Part shown: piece after piece, positions 30,128 through 38,128 of the stretch | Layout of the letters: each line of letters starts with the position of its first letter | How positions within the stretch are numbered: the stretch's first letter is position 1 | Assembly (NCBI GenBank): GCA_963823245.1 | Contig: CAWGKQ010000010.1 | Location: 124,001-188,000 of the forward strand | Length of the DNA: 64,000 bases | Source: JAWVFM01 sp963823245 | Lineage (GTDB): Bacteria; Actinomycetota; Thermoleophilia; Solirubrobacterales; 70-9 | Direction: 5' to 3' | Notes under the pieces: generated by a model | What the model was told of the DNA's origin: nothing | Databases searched by the model: none | Seen by the model: only the letters and a program-made list of their open reading frames with translations | Position numbers and translations under genes: made by a program

Positions 30128-30977
30128 CGCACCTGGGCGTGCGTGAAGCGCAGCACGATGAGACCAGCGGCAGTCAGCGTCTGGTCACGTCGAGCGATCT
30201 CGTCGCCTGCTGCGCAGGCGGTCCGGTGGTAGCGCAAGCCATCGGTCTCGACGACCAGCCCAAGCTCGGGCCAGTAGAAGTCGACGCGGAAGCCGTGCAG
30301 CCATTGCTGGGTCAGCGGCTTCGGGAGGCCGGCCCTCGGATCGCCAGCGGGATGAAGCGGCGCTCAAGCTCCGAGTCAGTTAGGGAGAAGGTGGATCGAT
30401 CGAGTACTCGGCGGAGCCGGGCGACGCCCGGGAGGCCGCTCCTCTCGTTGGTTCGACGGCGGAGCGCCTCGGGATCGATCAGGTCGAGCTTGTCCGCCTG
30501 GTTGATCGCGGCCTCGAGCTCGTGCGGCTTCAGCCGAGAGGCGAGATCGATGAGGGTGCGGACCGGGGTGGTCACCGGGATGCCGTCGTGGACGGTGACT
30601 TCGTTGGGCTCGAGGGTCGAACGGCGATGGGCAGCTAGGAAGGGCTGGCGGATGTCTCGGTCCGGCGGGACGGTCACGTGGATCGTGCGACCTGTTTCCT
30701 CTCTAATTGCCCAGAGCGCCGCTGCGCTCCCGTGGCTGAGCGCGGCATCTGCTCCGCAGGTGAGCACTGCCGCCATCCACGCGGCCACCCGGGTTTCGGC
30801 CGGGCGGCCGACCGCAGTACACGCGAGGTCGAGTGGGGTGGAGGCGACCGCGCGCGAGCCGGTGGCGAATCGCCTCCTGGCTGTAGCCGAGCGCCAGGAG
30901 CTGACCGTGCTCGACCTGGCCATGCTGCGCGCTGACCAGGGCCCAGACACCCCGGTACGACGACTTTGGGGATTCAT
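30033..30977 (-). CDS. DUF559 nuclease-fold protein with AbiEi-like N-terminus, frameshifted
   Basis: About 315 residues. N-terminal wHTH of AbiEi antitoxin type: ALVSAQHGQVEHGQLLALGY, SQEAIRHRLARGRLHPTRPR. Middle: TIHVTVPPDRDIRQPFLAAH, TTPVRTLIDLASRLKPHELE. C-terminal DUF559 (Vsr-like PD-(D/E)xK fold): WLHGFRVDFYWPELGLVVET, DGLRYHRT, TAAGLIVLRFTHAQVRYEPT. The D of VDF and E of VET are candidate metal ligands. Frames shift near 30955, 30815, 30320, 30215 and 30110. Correcting the last gives an ending ARDAQATSGDLSALWPR with TGA at 30033-30035 inside repeat copy 2. ATG 30977 (or ATG 30986, GTG 30989) lies inside copy 3, so the gene is exactly bracketed. Function unknown; family members are chromosomal, and some are suspected mobile or toxin-antitoxin genes. 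Confidence 0.75.
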
Positions 30978-31007
30978 CGTGGCCATCACCCCGATAAATC
31001 CCCAAAC
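30964..31007 (+). repeat. 44-nt palindromic element, copy 3
   Basis: Arms TTTGGGGAT / ATCCCCAAA with a mismatch at the outermost pair. Direct orientation with copy 2, 941 bp apart start to start. Carries the start codon(s) of the DUF559 gene. It lies 44 bp upstream of the methyltransferase at 31052. Confidence 0.86.
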
Positions 31008-31051
31008 GCCTGACTCGCGCCCCCTCCGGGGTCGGCCACGGGGCCGAAAGT

Positions 31052-31975
31052 ATGATCGCGGCGATGGCGCTGGCCTTCGCGGAAGACCGGACCTGGCAGA
31101 TGTCGCCGGGGGAGCGCGCGGCGGTCGAGGGGGCCCTGAGCGAGGTTCGGCCCGCGCTTGCGATCGAGGTCGGCACCGCCGAGGGCGCCGGGCTGCGGCG
31201 GATCGCCGCGTACGCCGGGGAGGTCCACTCCTTCGACCTCGAGCCGCCGAGCCTCGAGCCGCCCGAGAACGCGGTCCTCCACACCGGCGACTCGCATGAG
31301 CTCCTCCCGGCGTTTCTGGCCGAGCTGGCCGAGGCTGGGCGCAACGTCGACTTCGCGCTCGTCGACGGCGACCACAGCGCCGCCGGCGTCAGGGCTGACG
31401 TCGAGGCCCTGCTCGACTCGCCCGCCACCTCGCAGACGGTGATCGCGATCCACGACACCGCCAACGAGGACGTGCGGCAGGGGCTCGACGCCGTGCGCTA
31501 CCGCGCCTTTCCGAAGGTCGTCTACGTCGACCTCGACTTCGTTCCCGGCCGCGTGTGCCGCTATCCCGAGCTGCGGCACGAGCTCTGGTACGGACTCGGG
31601 CTGGTGGTCGTCGACGCCAGCCGGCCGGCGTACGCGGACCCCGACCAGCCGCCACCCCTGCACGGCTACATGGAGGGGAGGGTGATCGAGCCGCGGTTCT
31701 ACCCGGCCCCACCGCTGCTCGCGGCGGTGCGCGAGGCGATCGTGGCCCGGGAGGGCGGCAACGGCGCCGAGGCCACGCCGGAGGAGATCGCCGCATTTGG
31801 TGCCCAGCTCGTCGGCCTCTGGCCGGAGCTCCTCAGTGAGCGCGAGCGCAGCCGGCGACTGCAGGCGGCGCTGGAGGAGGTCACCAGCTCGCCGAGCTGG
31901 CGGATCACGGCGCCCCTGCGAAGGGCGAAGGCGCGCGCCGCCGCGCTGGCTGCGCCGCTGCGCGGGCGGTCCTGA
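31052..31975 (+). CDS. class I SAM methyltransferase (Methyltransf_24-like)
   Basis: 307 residues. Core: LSEVRPALAIEVGTAEGAGL (SAM motif I as EVGTAEG), EVHSFDLEPPSLEPPENAVL, NVDFALVDGDHSAAGVRADV (motif VDGDH typical of CmcI/Methyltransf_24), SQTVIAIHDTANEDVRQGLD. The C-terminus is a coiled helix (LLSERERSRRLQAALEEVTS) ending SPSWRITAPLRRAKA, an ending that recurs on other proteins of this glycan locus and in glycosyltransferase-linked enzymes generally. Likely methylates or otherwise modifies a glycan; the exact substrate is unknown. ATG 31052 or ATG 31064 are possible starts. It lies 8 bp upstream of the GT4-GT2 fusion gene. Confidence 0.82.
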   Translation: MIAAMALAFAEDRTWQMSPGERAAVEGALSEVRPALAIEVGTAEGAGLRRIAAYAGEVHSFDLEPPSLEPPENAVLHTGDSHELLPAFLAELAEAGRNVDFALVDGDHSAAGVRADVEALLDSPATSQTVIAIHDTANEDVRQGLDAVRYRAFPKVVYVDLDFVPGRVCRYPELRHELWYGLGLVVVDASRPAYADPDQPPPLHGYMEGRVIEPRFYPAPPLLAAVREAIVAREGGNGAEATPEEIAAFGAQLVGLWPELLSERERSRRLQAALEEVTSSPSWRITAPLRRAKARAAALAAPLRGRS

Positions 31976-31983
31976 GCACGCGC

Positions 31984-33972
31984 GTGGCGCGGATCGCCTT
32001 CGTCTCCCGGGAGGTCTACCCGCTGCGGCCGGGCGGGATCGGGCAGTTCGTCACGGCGGCGGCGACGCTCCTGGCCGACGAGCTCGACGTCCTGATCCTC
32101 ACGACGGCGATGTGCGAGGAGGACTACCGGGAGCTGCGCCAGGCCGGCGACGAGCGGTTGCCGCCCGTGCCGATCGAGTTCGTCCCCGAGCCGACCTGGC
32201 CGGAGCTCGAATCGCACTTCTCGCTCATGCACGCCTACAGCGCCCGCGTCTACGCCCGGCTTCGCGAGCTCTACCCGGACGGCGGCCCCGAGCTGATCGA
32301 GTTCCCGGACTACATCGGCGAGGGCTTCGTCACCGCGCAGGCGGCGCGGACCCTCGACCCCTTCCTCGCCCGCTCCCTCGTGTGCGTGCGCGCCCACACG
32401 ACGGGGGAGCTCTCGGGGATCCTCGACGGCTACCGCGATCCCGAGTTCGCCGCGCGCGCCACCTGTGAGCTCGAGCGCTACAGCCTCGCCCACGCGGACC
32501 GTCTGATCTGGGAGGGCGGTGACGTGCTCGGGGCCTATCGCCGCTACTACGGCCCGGAGCGGCTGGCGCCGGCGGTGCGGATCCGCTACCCGTACCTCGG
32601 GCCCGCCGTGGAGGACGGGGCCGACCGTGACTTCGCGCTCGGCGCCGACGAACCGTTGCGACTGCTCTACGTCGGCCGGCTCGAGCGGCGCAAGGGGATC
32701 CAGGACCTCGTCTTCGCCGTCACGCGCCGCGAGAGCGACGACGTGCGGCTCACCATCGTCGGCGGCGACACCCCAACCGGCCCGCTCGGAGTCTCGATGC
32801 GCGAACAGCTCCTCGCCACCGCCGCCGAGGACCCGCGGATCGAGCTTCGCGACTCGGTCGACCGCGCCGACCTCCCGGCGCTCGTGCGCGGCCATCACGC
32901 CGTCGCCGTCCCATCGCTCTGGGAATGCTGGCCGAACGTCGGCCTCGAGGCGCTGCATCTGAACCGGCCGCTCCTCGCCACGCCGGTCGGCGGGTTGACC
33001 GAGATGGTCGAGCCCGGGGCCTCGGGGGTGCTCGCGCGCACCACCGGGGCGCGAGCGCTCGACGACGCCATCACCGGGATCCTGGACGGGCGCGAGGCTT
33101 TCGCCGAGATGGTCCGAGCGGACGGACCGGTTCGCCGCGGCCGCGAGCTCGCCTCCGACGGCGAGGTCGCCAGCGCCTATCGCGACCTTGCCGGCGAGGC
33201 GGCTCGCGGACGACTTCGCCCTCGCGCGCCGCAGCGAGCCGGCGAGCGCCCGCCGCTCGTCTCGGCGATCGTCCCGTATCACGCGATGGCGCGCTACGTC
33301 GGCGACGCGATCGAATCGCTGGTCGGTCAGACATACCCCCGGATCGAGATCGTGGTGGTGAACGACGGCTCGTTCGAGGAGGAGGATTGGGTGCTCGGCG
33401 AGCTCGCCACCAAGTGGCCGTTGCGGGTCGTCACGGAGCACAACCGCGGCCTCGGCGCCGCGCGTAACCTCGGGGTGACCGTGAGTCGCGGCCGCTACGT
33501 CTTCCCGCTCGACGCCGACAACGTCGCCGAGCCCGAGTTCGTCGAGCGCTGCGTGGAGGTGCTCGAAGCGCGGCCCGAGCTCGCCTACGTGACCTCCTGG
33601 AGCCTCTACATCGACGAGGACGGTGAGGCGCGCTGGGGCGACAAGGGCTGGCAGCCGATCGGCAACGAGGCGATGGAGCTCGACGAGGAGCGAAACGTGG
33701 CCGGCGACGCGGCGGCGCTCCTGCGCCGGCGGTTGTTCGAGCGCTTCCGCTACAGCGAGGAGCTGACGAGCTACGAGGACTGGCATCTCTACCGCCGACT
33801 CGCCCGCGCCGGTCAGGTCGGGGCGGTCATCCCCGAGCGGCTGATCCGCTACCGGGTGCGCGCCGACTCGATGCAGGCCGACGTGGCCGAGCCGAACAAG
33901 CCTCGGCTCCATGCTGAGATGGACGCGCTCCTGCGAGAGGAGGAGATGCAGTGGACGTCGTCGAGCGCCTGA
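31984..33972 (+). CDS. two-domain glycosyltransferase, GT4-GT2 fusion
   Basis: 662 residues from GTG 31984. Residues 1-400 form a GT-B fold of GT4 type: RIAFVSREVYPLRPGGIGQF, ELIEFPDYIGEGF, RLLYVGRLERRKGIQDLVFA, and the nucleotide-sugar site PSLWECWPNVGLEALHLNRP with EMVEPGASGVL. From about residue 425 a GT-A/GT2 domain follows: PPLVSAIVPYHAMARYVGDA, IEIVVVNDGSFEEEDWVLGE, RGLGAARNLGVTVSRGRYVF, PLDADNVAEPEFVERC (DxD) and SYEDWHLYRRLARAG (ED catalytic base). It should add two sugars in succession to a surface glycan. The 3' end overlaps the next methyltransferase by 22 bp. Confidence 0.92.
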   Translation: MARIAFVSREVYPLRPGGIGQFVTAAATLLADELDVLILTTAMCEEDYRELRQAGDERLPPVPIEFVPEPTWPELESHFSLMHAYSARVYARLRELYPDGGPELIEFPDYIGEGFVTAQAARTLDPFLARSLVCVRAHTTGELSGILDGYRDPEFAARATCELERYSLAHADRLIWEGGDVLGAYRRYYGPERLAPAVRIRYPYLGPAVEDGADRDFALGADEPLRLLYVGRLERRKGIQDLVFAVTRRESDDVRLTIVGGDTPTGPLGVSMREQLLATAAEDPRIELRDSVDRADLPALVRGHHAVAVPSLWECWPNVGLEALHLNRPLLATPVGGLTEMVEPGASGVLARTTGARALDDAITGILDGREAFAEMVRADGPVRRGRELASDGEVASAYRDLAGEAARGRLRPRAPQRAGERPPLVSAIVPYHAMARYVGDAIESLVGQTYPRIEIVVVNDGSFEEEDWVLGELATKWPLRVVTEHNRGLGAARNLGVTVSRGRYVFPLDADNVAEPEFVERCVEVLEARPELAYVTSWSLYIDEDGEARWGDKGWQPIGNEAMELDEERNVAGDAAALLRRRLFERFRYSEELTSYEDWHLYRRLARAGQVGAVIPERLIRYRVRADSMQADVAEPNKPRLHAEMDALLREEEMQWTSSSA

Positions 33973-34973
33973 CACTCGAGGCGGCGAGCGAGGAGACGCT
34001 CATCGCCACCGAGCACCGTCACCGCTACGAGCTGGCGGCGGAGCTCCTGGCGGGCGAGCGCGTCCTCGACCTCTGCTGCGGATCGGGCTACGGCACCGAG
34101 ATCCTCGCCGGCGCCGGCTGCCAGGTCGTCGGGGTCGACAACGACGCGGCCACGGTCGACCTCGCGCGCGTGACGGTCGGCAAGCGGACGGGGGCCGAGT
34201 TCGAGGCCGCCGACGCGCTCGCGTACCTGCGACGCGCCGACGCGCAGCGCTTCGACGCCATCGTCTGCTTCGAGGGGCTCGAGCACCTGCCCGACATCGA
34301 GGCCGTGCTCGCGCGCCTTCGGGAGCTGGCGGCGGAGGGGATGCGGGAGGTCCTCTCCGTCCCCAACAGCAAGCTGTTCGAGGAGGACAACCCCTTCCAC
34401 CTGACCGACTTCGGCTACGAGGAGGCGCGGGCGGCGTTCGCCGGCTTCCCCGCGACCGTGATGGTGCCGCAGTTCCTCGCGGAGGGCTCGCTGATGGTCG
34501 CGCCCGACACGCCGTCAAGCGCCAACGGCGGCGACCCGGACGAGCCTGAGCCGGCGGTGTGGCTCGAGGACCGCCGCGAGCCCGAGTACGCGAACCACTT
34601 CATCTTCTGCGTCAACTGCGATTTCGAGGCGGTCGCCGCTCGCCACCGCGGCCGGCTTCGCCTCGAGGCGGCGCCGGTCTACAACCGCTACGTCCGCAGC
34701 CTCGAGCACACGGTCCAGGAGCTGTGGCGCATGAACAACCAGCTGACGCGCGTGCGGCTCGGCACCTCGGGCTCGGCCGCCGCCTCGTACCTGGCGAAGC
34801 TCGAGAAGGCGAAGGCCGACTACACCGAGGACATCAGGAACTGGATCGGGCGAAGCCGGCTCGCCGAGGCGCGCATCGTCGAGCTCGAGGCGGAGCTCGC
34901 CGAGGCGAAGAAGGCGCTGGGGGCACCGCGCGAGGAAGGCCTACCAGGGAAGCTCAGGCGCAAGCTCCGCTAG
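33951..34973 (+). CDS. class I SAM methyltransferase with C-terminal coiled coil
   Basis: 340 residues from GTG 33951, overlapping the GT fusion. RYELAAELLAGERVLDLCCG, SGYGTEILAGAGCQVVGVDN (SAM motifs I and II), FDAIVCFEGLEHLPDIEAVL (motif IV) and REVLSVPNSKLFEEDNPFHL (the SVPN of glycan-linked methyltransferases). Beyond residue 245 the protein is helical and heptad-like (AKLEKAKADYTEDIRNWIGR; RIVELEAELAEAKKALG), a probable coiled coil for partner binding. Translational coupling to the GT4-GT2 enzyme suggests it methylates that glycan. Its substrate is not deducible. Confidence 0.88.
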   Translation: MDVVERLTLEAASEETLIATEHRHRYELAAELLAGERVLDLCCGSGYGTEILAGAGCQVVGVDNDAATVDLARVTVGKRTGAEFEAADALAYLRRADAQRFDAIVCFEGLEHLPDIEAVLARLRELAAEGMREVLSVPNSKLFEEDNPFHLTDFGYEEARAAFAGFPATVMVPQFLAEGSLMVAPDTPSSANGGDPDEPEPAVWLEDRREPEYANHFIFCVNCDFEAVAARHRGRLRLEAAPVYNRYVRSLEHTVQELWRMNNQLTRVRLGTSGSAAASYLAKLEKAKADYTEDIRNWIGRSRLAEARIVELEAELAEAKKALGAPREEGLPGKLRRKLR

Positions 34974-35105
34974 GCGGGGCGCGTACGTCCAGAGCTCAGA
35001 GAAGCGCAGGCTCGAGGTCCCGATCGTCGAGCTCGGCGACCAGCATCCGGGCCTCACCGGGGTGAGCGGCGAGCGTGGAGCCTGCGCGAGCGGGCCGACC
35101 CTGGA

Positions 35106-35668
35106 TCAAGCCAAACCGAACAGCTCGTCGAGCGGCAGAGAGAAGTCCGGGAGCTGGGGCGAGGCGAGCGCGTCGCCGCGCCCAAGCTCGAGTGCGACGT
35201 CGAACGTCTCCGCCTTCGGCGTCGAGCGGCGGAAGACGAGCGTCGTCTCGGATGCGTCGTCGACGAGCCAGAGCTCCGGCAGCTCCGAGCGCTCGTAGAC
35301 GCGCTTCTTGGCGCCGACGTCGTAGCGCCAGGTCCCAGGCGAGCGGATCTCGACGCAGAGGTCCGGGATGCGGTCCGGGTAGGCGTCGAGTTCGGTCGGG
35401 GCGTGCTCAGCCGCGAACCACATCAAGTCGGGGCCGTAGACGTTGTGGTCGTCGAGGCGGATGTCGCTTGGCAGCGAAACGAACCGCGCTCCGGTCCGGC
35501 ATCGATCCAGGACTGGAGCGCGATCGCCAGGCGAAGCTGGAGGGTCGCGTGAATCAGCTTCGGCTCATTCACGACGATCTCCCCCTCGACCAGCTGCTTG
35601 CGATCGCCCTCGACGGTGATCGCGTGGTAGTCGTCGGCGGTGATCCGGGTCTTCGCGGCGGTGCTCAT
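35106..35668 (-). CDS. Uma2/DUF820-family endonuclease-like protein, one frameshift
   Basis: About 187 residues from ATG 35668. TAAKTRITADDYHAITVEGD, RKQLVEGEIVVNEPKLIHAT opens the Uma2 fold. After a shift near 35490 it continues as DIRLDDHNVYGPDLMWFAAE, DRIPDLCVEIRSPGTWRYDV and GAKKRVYERSELPELWLVDD. The spaced acidic residues, PDL and the E..SP..(Y/D)DxxxK pattern are the PD-(D/E)xK-like core of DUF820/Uma2 proteins; the nuclease role of the family is predicted, not proven. TATCTT lies 11 nt upstream of the ATG. The 132 bp between it and the upstream methyltransferase hold no convincing gene. Confidence 0.78.
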
Positions 35669-35679
35669 CGTCCACCGCC

Positions 35680-35685
35680 AAGATA
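35680..35685 (-). promoter_or_regulatory. -10-like hexamer TATCTT for the Uma2 gene
   Basis: Ends 11 nt before ATG 35668; no Shine-Dalgarno visible. Confidence 0.4.
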
Positions 35686-35723
35686 AGGGACGGCGACCAC
35701 CGATCTCTCCCCCGGCGGCGCGG

Positions 35724-36273
35724 CTACCAGGGAAGCTCGGCGGCGATGCTCCGCTAGTCGAGGCGCGTCGCGGTCGCGCTCCGACACCTCGGGCTCCGCG
35801 ACCGGCCACTCGACGCCCACGTCGGGGTCGTCCCAGGCGATCCCCGCCTCGGTCGCCGGGTCGTAGAGGCTCGAGAGCTTGTACGCCACGTCGGCGACGT
35901 CGGAGAGGACACAGAACCCGTGCGCGAAGCCGACGGGCACGAAGAGCTGGCGGTGGCGCTCGTCGTCGAGCTCGTACCCCTCCCATCGCCGGTAGGTCGG
36001 CGAATCGCGGCGGAGGTCGACGGCCACGTCCCAGATGCGCCCGCGGGTGCAGCGCACGAGCTTCGCCTGCCCGGGGCTCGTCTGGAAGTGCAGGCCGCGG
36101 AGGATCCCCGCCCGCGAGCGCGAGTGGTTGTCCTGGACGAACTCGACGTCGATGCCGAGCTCGCGCCATCGATCGGCGCTGTAGGTCTCGACGAGGAAGC
36201 CCCGGCGGTCGCCGTGTACCTCCGGCTCGACCAGGACGAGCCCGTCGATCTTCGTGGGAGCGGCCTTCGGCAT
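35724..36273 (-). CDS. rfbC: dTDP-4-dehydrorhamnose 3,5-epimerase, 3' frameshift
   Basis: About 183 residues from ATG 36273, which overlaps the rfbB stop (ATGA). The RmlC cupin motifs are present: IDGLVLVEPEVHGDRRGFLV, FVQDNHSRSRAGILRGLHFQ (catalytic H), GRIWDVAVDLRRDSPTYRRW, RQLFVPVGFAHGFCVLSD, YDPATEAGIAWDDPDVGVEW. It epimerises C3 and C5 of dTDP-4-keto-6-deoxyglucose. An extra C near 35747 displaces the end; without it the protein closes as LAEIAAELPW at TAG 35724-35726, the family ending. Last gene of the rfbA-D-B-C transcript. Confidence 0.93.
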
Positions 36274-37274
36274 CAGCCGAGCGCCCTGCCGTACTGGCGC
36301 TCGTAATACGCCCGGTACTCCCCTGAGCGGATCGGGCCCCACCACCACTCGTTGTCGCGGTACCACTCCACCGTCCGCCTAAGTCCCTCGTCGAAGCCGA
36401 CCTCGGCCCGCCAGCCGAGCTCGCTCACGAGCTTGTCGGAGGCGAGCGAGTACCGCCGGTCGTGGCCAGGGCGGTCGCGAACGTGCTCGATCAGCGATTC
36501 GTCGCGCCCGGCGAGGTCGAGGATCCGCCTCACGACCTCGATGTTGGCGAGCTCGTCGGGGCCGCCGACGTTGTAGGCCTCGCCGGCCCTTCCGCTTTCA
36601 AGGACGAGGTCGATCGCCGCGGCGAAGTCCTCGGCGAAGAGCCAGTTGCGGACCTGCATGCCGTCGCCGTACACGGGAAGCCGGTCTCCGGCGAGCGCGT
36701 TGAGGACGCAGAGCGGGATCAGCTTCTCGGGATGCTGGCGCGGGCCGTAGTTGTTGGAGGCCCGCACGAGCAGCGCGTCGGCGCCGTAGGTGTGGTGGAA
36801 GGCGCCGATGAGGAGGTCGCCCCCGGCCTTCGACGCGGAGTAGGGCGAGGAGGGATCGAGAGGCGAGGTCTCGGTGAACGACCCCGACTCGATCGAGCCG
36901 TAGACCTCGTCGGTGGAGATCTGCAAATGCCGGATCCCGGCCGCGCGCGCGGCGTCGAGCAGGACGAAGGTCCCGAAGACGTCCGTCTGGATGAACTCCC
37001 CGGGCGATTCGATCGAGCGGTCGACGTGCGACTCGGCCGCGAAGTTGACGATCGCGTCGACGCCCTCGACCGCTCGGGCGACGGCGTCACGGTCGGCGAT
37101 GTCGCCCTCCACGAGCTCGAGGCGCTCGCCGTCGGCGCCGTCGAGGTTCTCCCAGCGACCCGCGTAGGTGAGCTTGTCGAGGACGCGGACCGTGTCGTCC
37201 GGATGGCGGTCGAGCCGCAGGCGCACGTAGGCGGAGCCGATGAAGCCCGCGCCGCCCGCCACCAGGACCTTCAC
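36273..37274 (-). CDS. rfbB: dTDP-glucose 4,6-dehydratase
   Basis: 333 residues from GTG 37274. Extended SDR: KVLVAGGAGFIGSAYVRLRL (NAD site), LDKLTYAGRWENLDG, AIVNFAAESHVDRSIESPGE, IQTDVFGTFVLLDAAR, QISTDEVYGS (catalytic TDE), SPYSASKAGGDLLIGAFHHT (YxxxK), RASNNYGPRQHPEKLIPLCV, PVYGDGMQVRNWLFAEDFAA, YNVGGPDELANIEVVRRIL. It converts dTDP-glucose to dTDP-4-keto-6-deoxyglucose. Overlaps rfbD stop by 4 bp and rfbC start by 3 bp. Confidence 0.96.
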   Translation of the reverse strand: MKVLVAGGAGFIGSAYVRLRLDRHPDDTVRVLDKLTYAGRWENLDGADGERLELVEGDIADRDAVARAVEGVDAIVNFAAESHVDRSIESPGEFIQTDVFGTFVLLDAARAAGIRHLQISTDEVYGSIESGSFTETSPLDPSSPYSASKAGGDLLIGAFHHTYGADALLVRASNNYGPRQHPEKLIPLCVLNALAGDRLPVYGDGMQVRNWLFAEDFAAAIDLVLESGRAGEAYNVGGPDELANIEVVRRILDLAGRDESLIEHVRDRPGHDRRYSLASDKLVSELGWRAEVGFDEGLRRTVEWYRDNEWWWGPIRSGEYRAYYERQYGRALG

Positions 37275-38128
37275 GCGGGAGCTCCGATTCCAACGCGCTC
37301 GCGCTCGCCCAGGTAGGCCGCGAGGCCCGCTCTCCAGTCGGGCAGGCGACGGGCACCTCGACGCTCGGTGCCGAGCACCGAGTAGGAGGGCCGGGGAGCG
37401 GGCCGCGCGAGCATCTCCGTCCTGCCCCCGAGCACCCGGCAGTCGACGTCGGCTTGGTCGAATATCTCCTGGGCGAAGTCGAACCACGAGGCCTCTCCAC
37501 CGCCGGCGATGTGGTGGATCCCGAACTCCTCGGTCTCGATGAGCTCGGCGAGGGCGACCGCCAGGTGCCCGGTGTAGGTCGGGCAGCCCACCTGGTCCGA
37601 CACCACGACCACCTCCGGCTGCTCGCCGCCGATCCGCAGCATCGTCTCGACGAAGTTGCGGCCGCCCACCCCGAACAGCCAGGATGCGCGAACGACGAAG
37701 TGCCGCTCGTTTACGCTCGCGACGGCGGTCTCGCCGGCCTGCTTCGAGCGACCGTAGGCCGAGATCGCCCCCGTCAGGTCGGATTCGACGTAGGGACGTC
37801 GCTGGCGCCCGTCGAAGACGTAGTCCGAGGAGGGGTAGAGAACGCTCGCGCCGACGCTGGCGGCGGCCGCGGCGAGAAGCCCGGCCCCGACGTCGTTGAC
37901 CCGCATCGCCGTGGCCTCGTCGCTCTCGGCGCCGTCGACGTCCGTGTACGCGGCGCTGTTCACCACCGCGTCCGGCCGGTGCCGGGCGAGGGCCGCCCGC
38001 ACGGCCTCGGCGTCGGTGATGTCGAGGTCGCGGTGACGGAGCGCGACGACCTCGTGCCCGCGGTCGCGGCAGGCGGCGTCGAGGTCACGGCCGAGCATCC
38101 CGCCGGCTCCGGCGATCAGCACCCTCAC
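37271..38128 (-). CDS. rfbD: dTDP-4-dehydrorhamnose reductase
   Basis: 285 residues from GTG 38128. RVLIAGAGGMLGRDLDAACR (NADPH site), HRDLDITDAEAVRAALARHR, PDAVVNSAAYTDVDGAESDE (motif AAYTxVDxAE diagnostic for RmlD), YPSSDYVFDGRQRRPYVESD, SAYGRSKQAGETAVASV (YxxxK), VVRASWLFGVGGRNFVETML, IHHIAGGGEASWFDFAQEIF. It makes dTDP-L-rhamnose in the last step of the pathway. Overlaps rfbA stop by 4 bp. Confidence 0.96.
   Translation of the reverse strand: MRVLIAGAGGMLGRDLDAACRDRGHEVVALRHRDLDITDAEAVRAALARHRPDAVVNSAAYTDVDGAESDEATAMRVNDVGAGLLAAAAASVGASVLYPSSDYVFDGRQRRPYVESDLTGAISAYGRSKQAGETAVASVNERHFVVRASWLFGVGGRNFVETMLRIGGEQPEVVVVSDQVGCPTYTGHLAVALAELIETEEFGIHHIAGGGEASWFDFAQEIFDQADVDCRVLGGRTEMLARPAPRPSYSVLGTERRGARRLPDWRAGLAAYLGERERVGIGAPA

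Noticed and set aside
28450..30237. 595-codon minus-strand open frame opposite the membrane glycosyltransferase
   Set aside because: Only its two ends match real genes (DUF559 C-terminus and methyltransferase N-terminus); the middle is antisense noise.
30033..30977. AbiE toxin-antitoxin pair
   Set aside because: No AbiEii nucleotidyltransferase partner adjoins the gene; only the N-terminal HTH resembles AbiEi.
30023..31007. Insertion sequence or RAYT transposase cassette
   Set aside because: No DDE or HUH/Y1 transposase motif and no target-site duplication seen; the enclosed gene is DUF559.
31699..33975. 758-codon open frame antisense to the GT4-GT2 gene
   Set aside because: Shadow of a real GC-rich gene; composition is Arg/Asp/His-rich without any domain, while the opposite strand encodes clear motifs.
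34998..35047. 16-codon minus-strand ORF between methyltransferase and Uma2 genes
   Set aside because: Too short, no ribosome-binding site, no recognisable feature.
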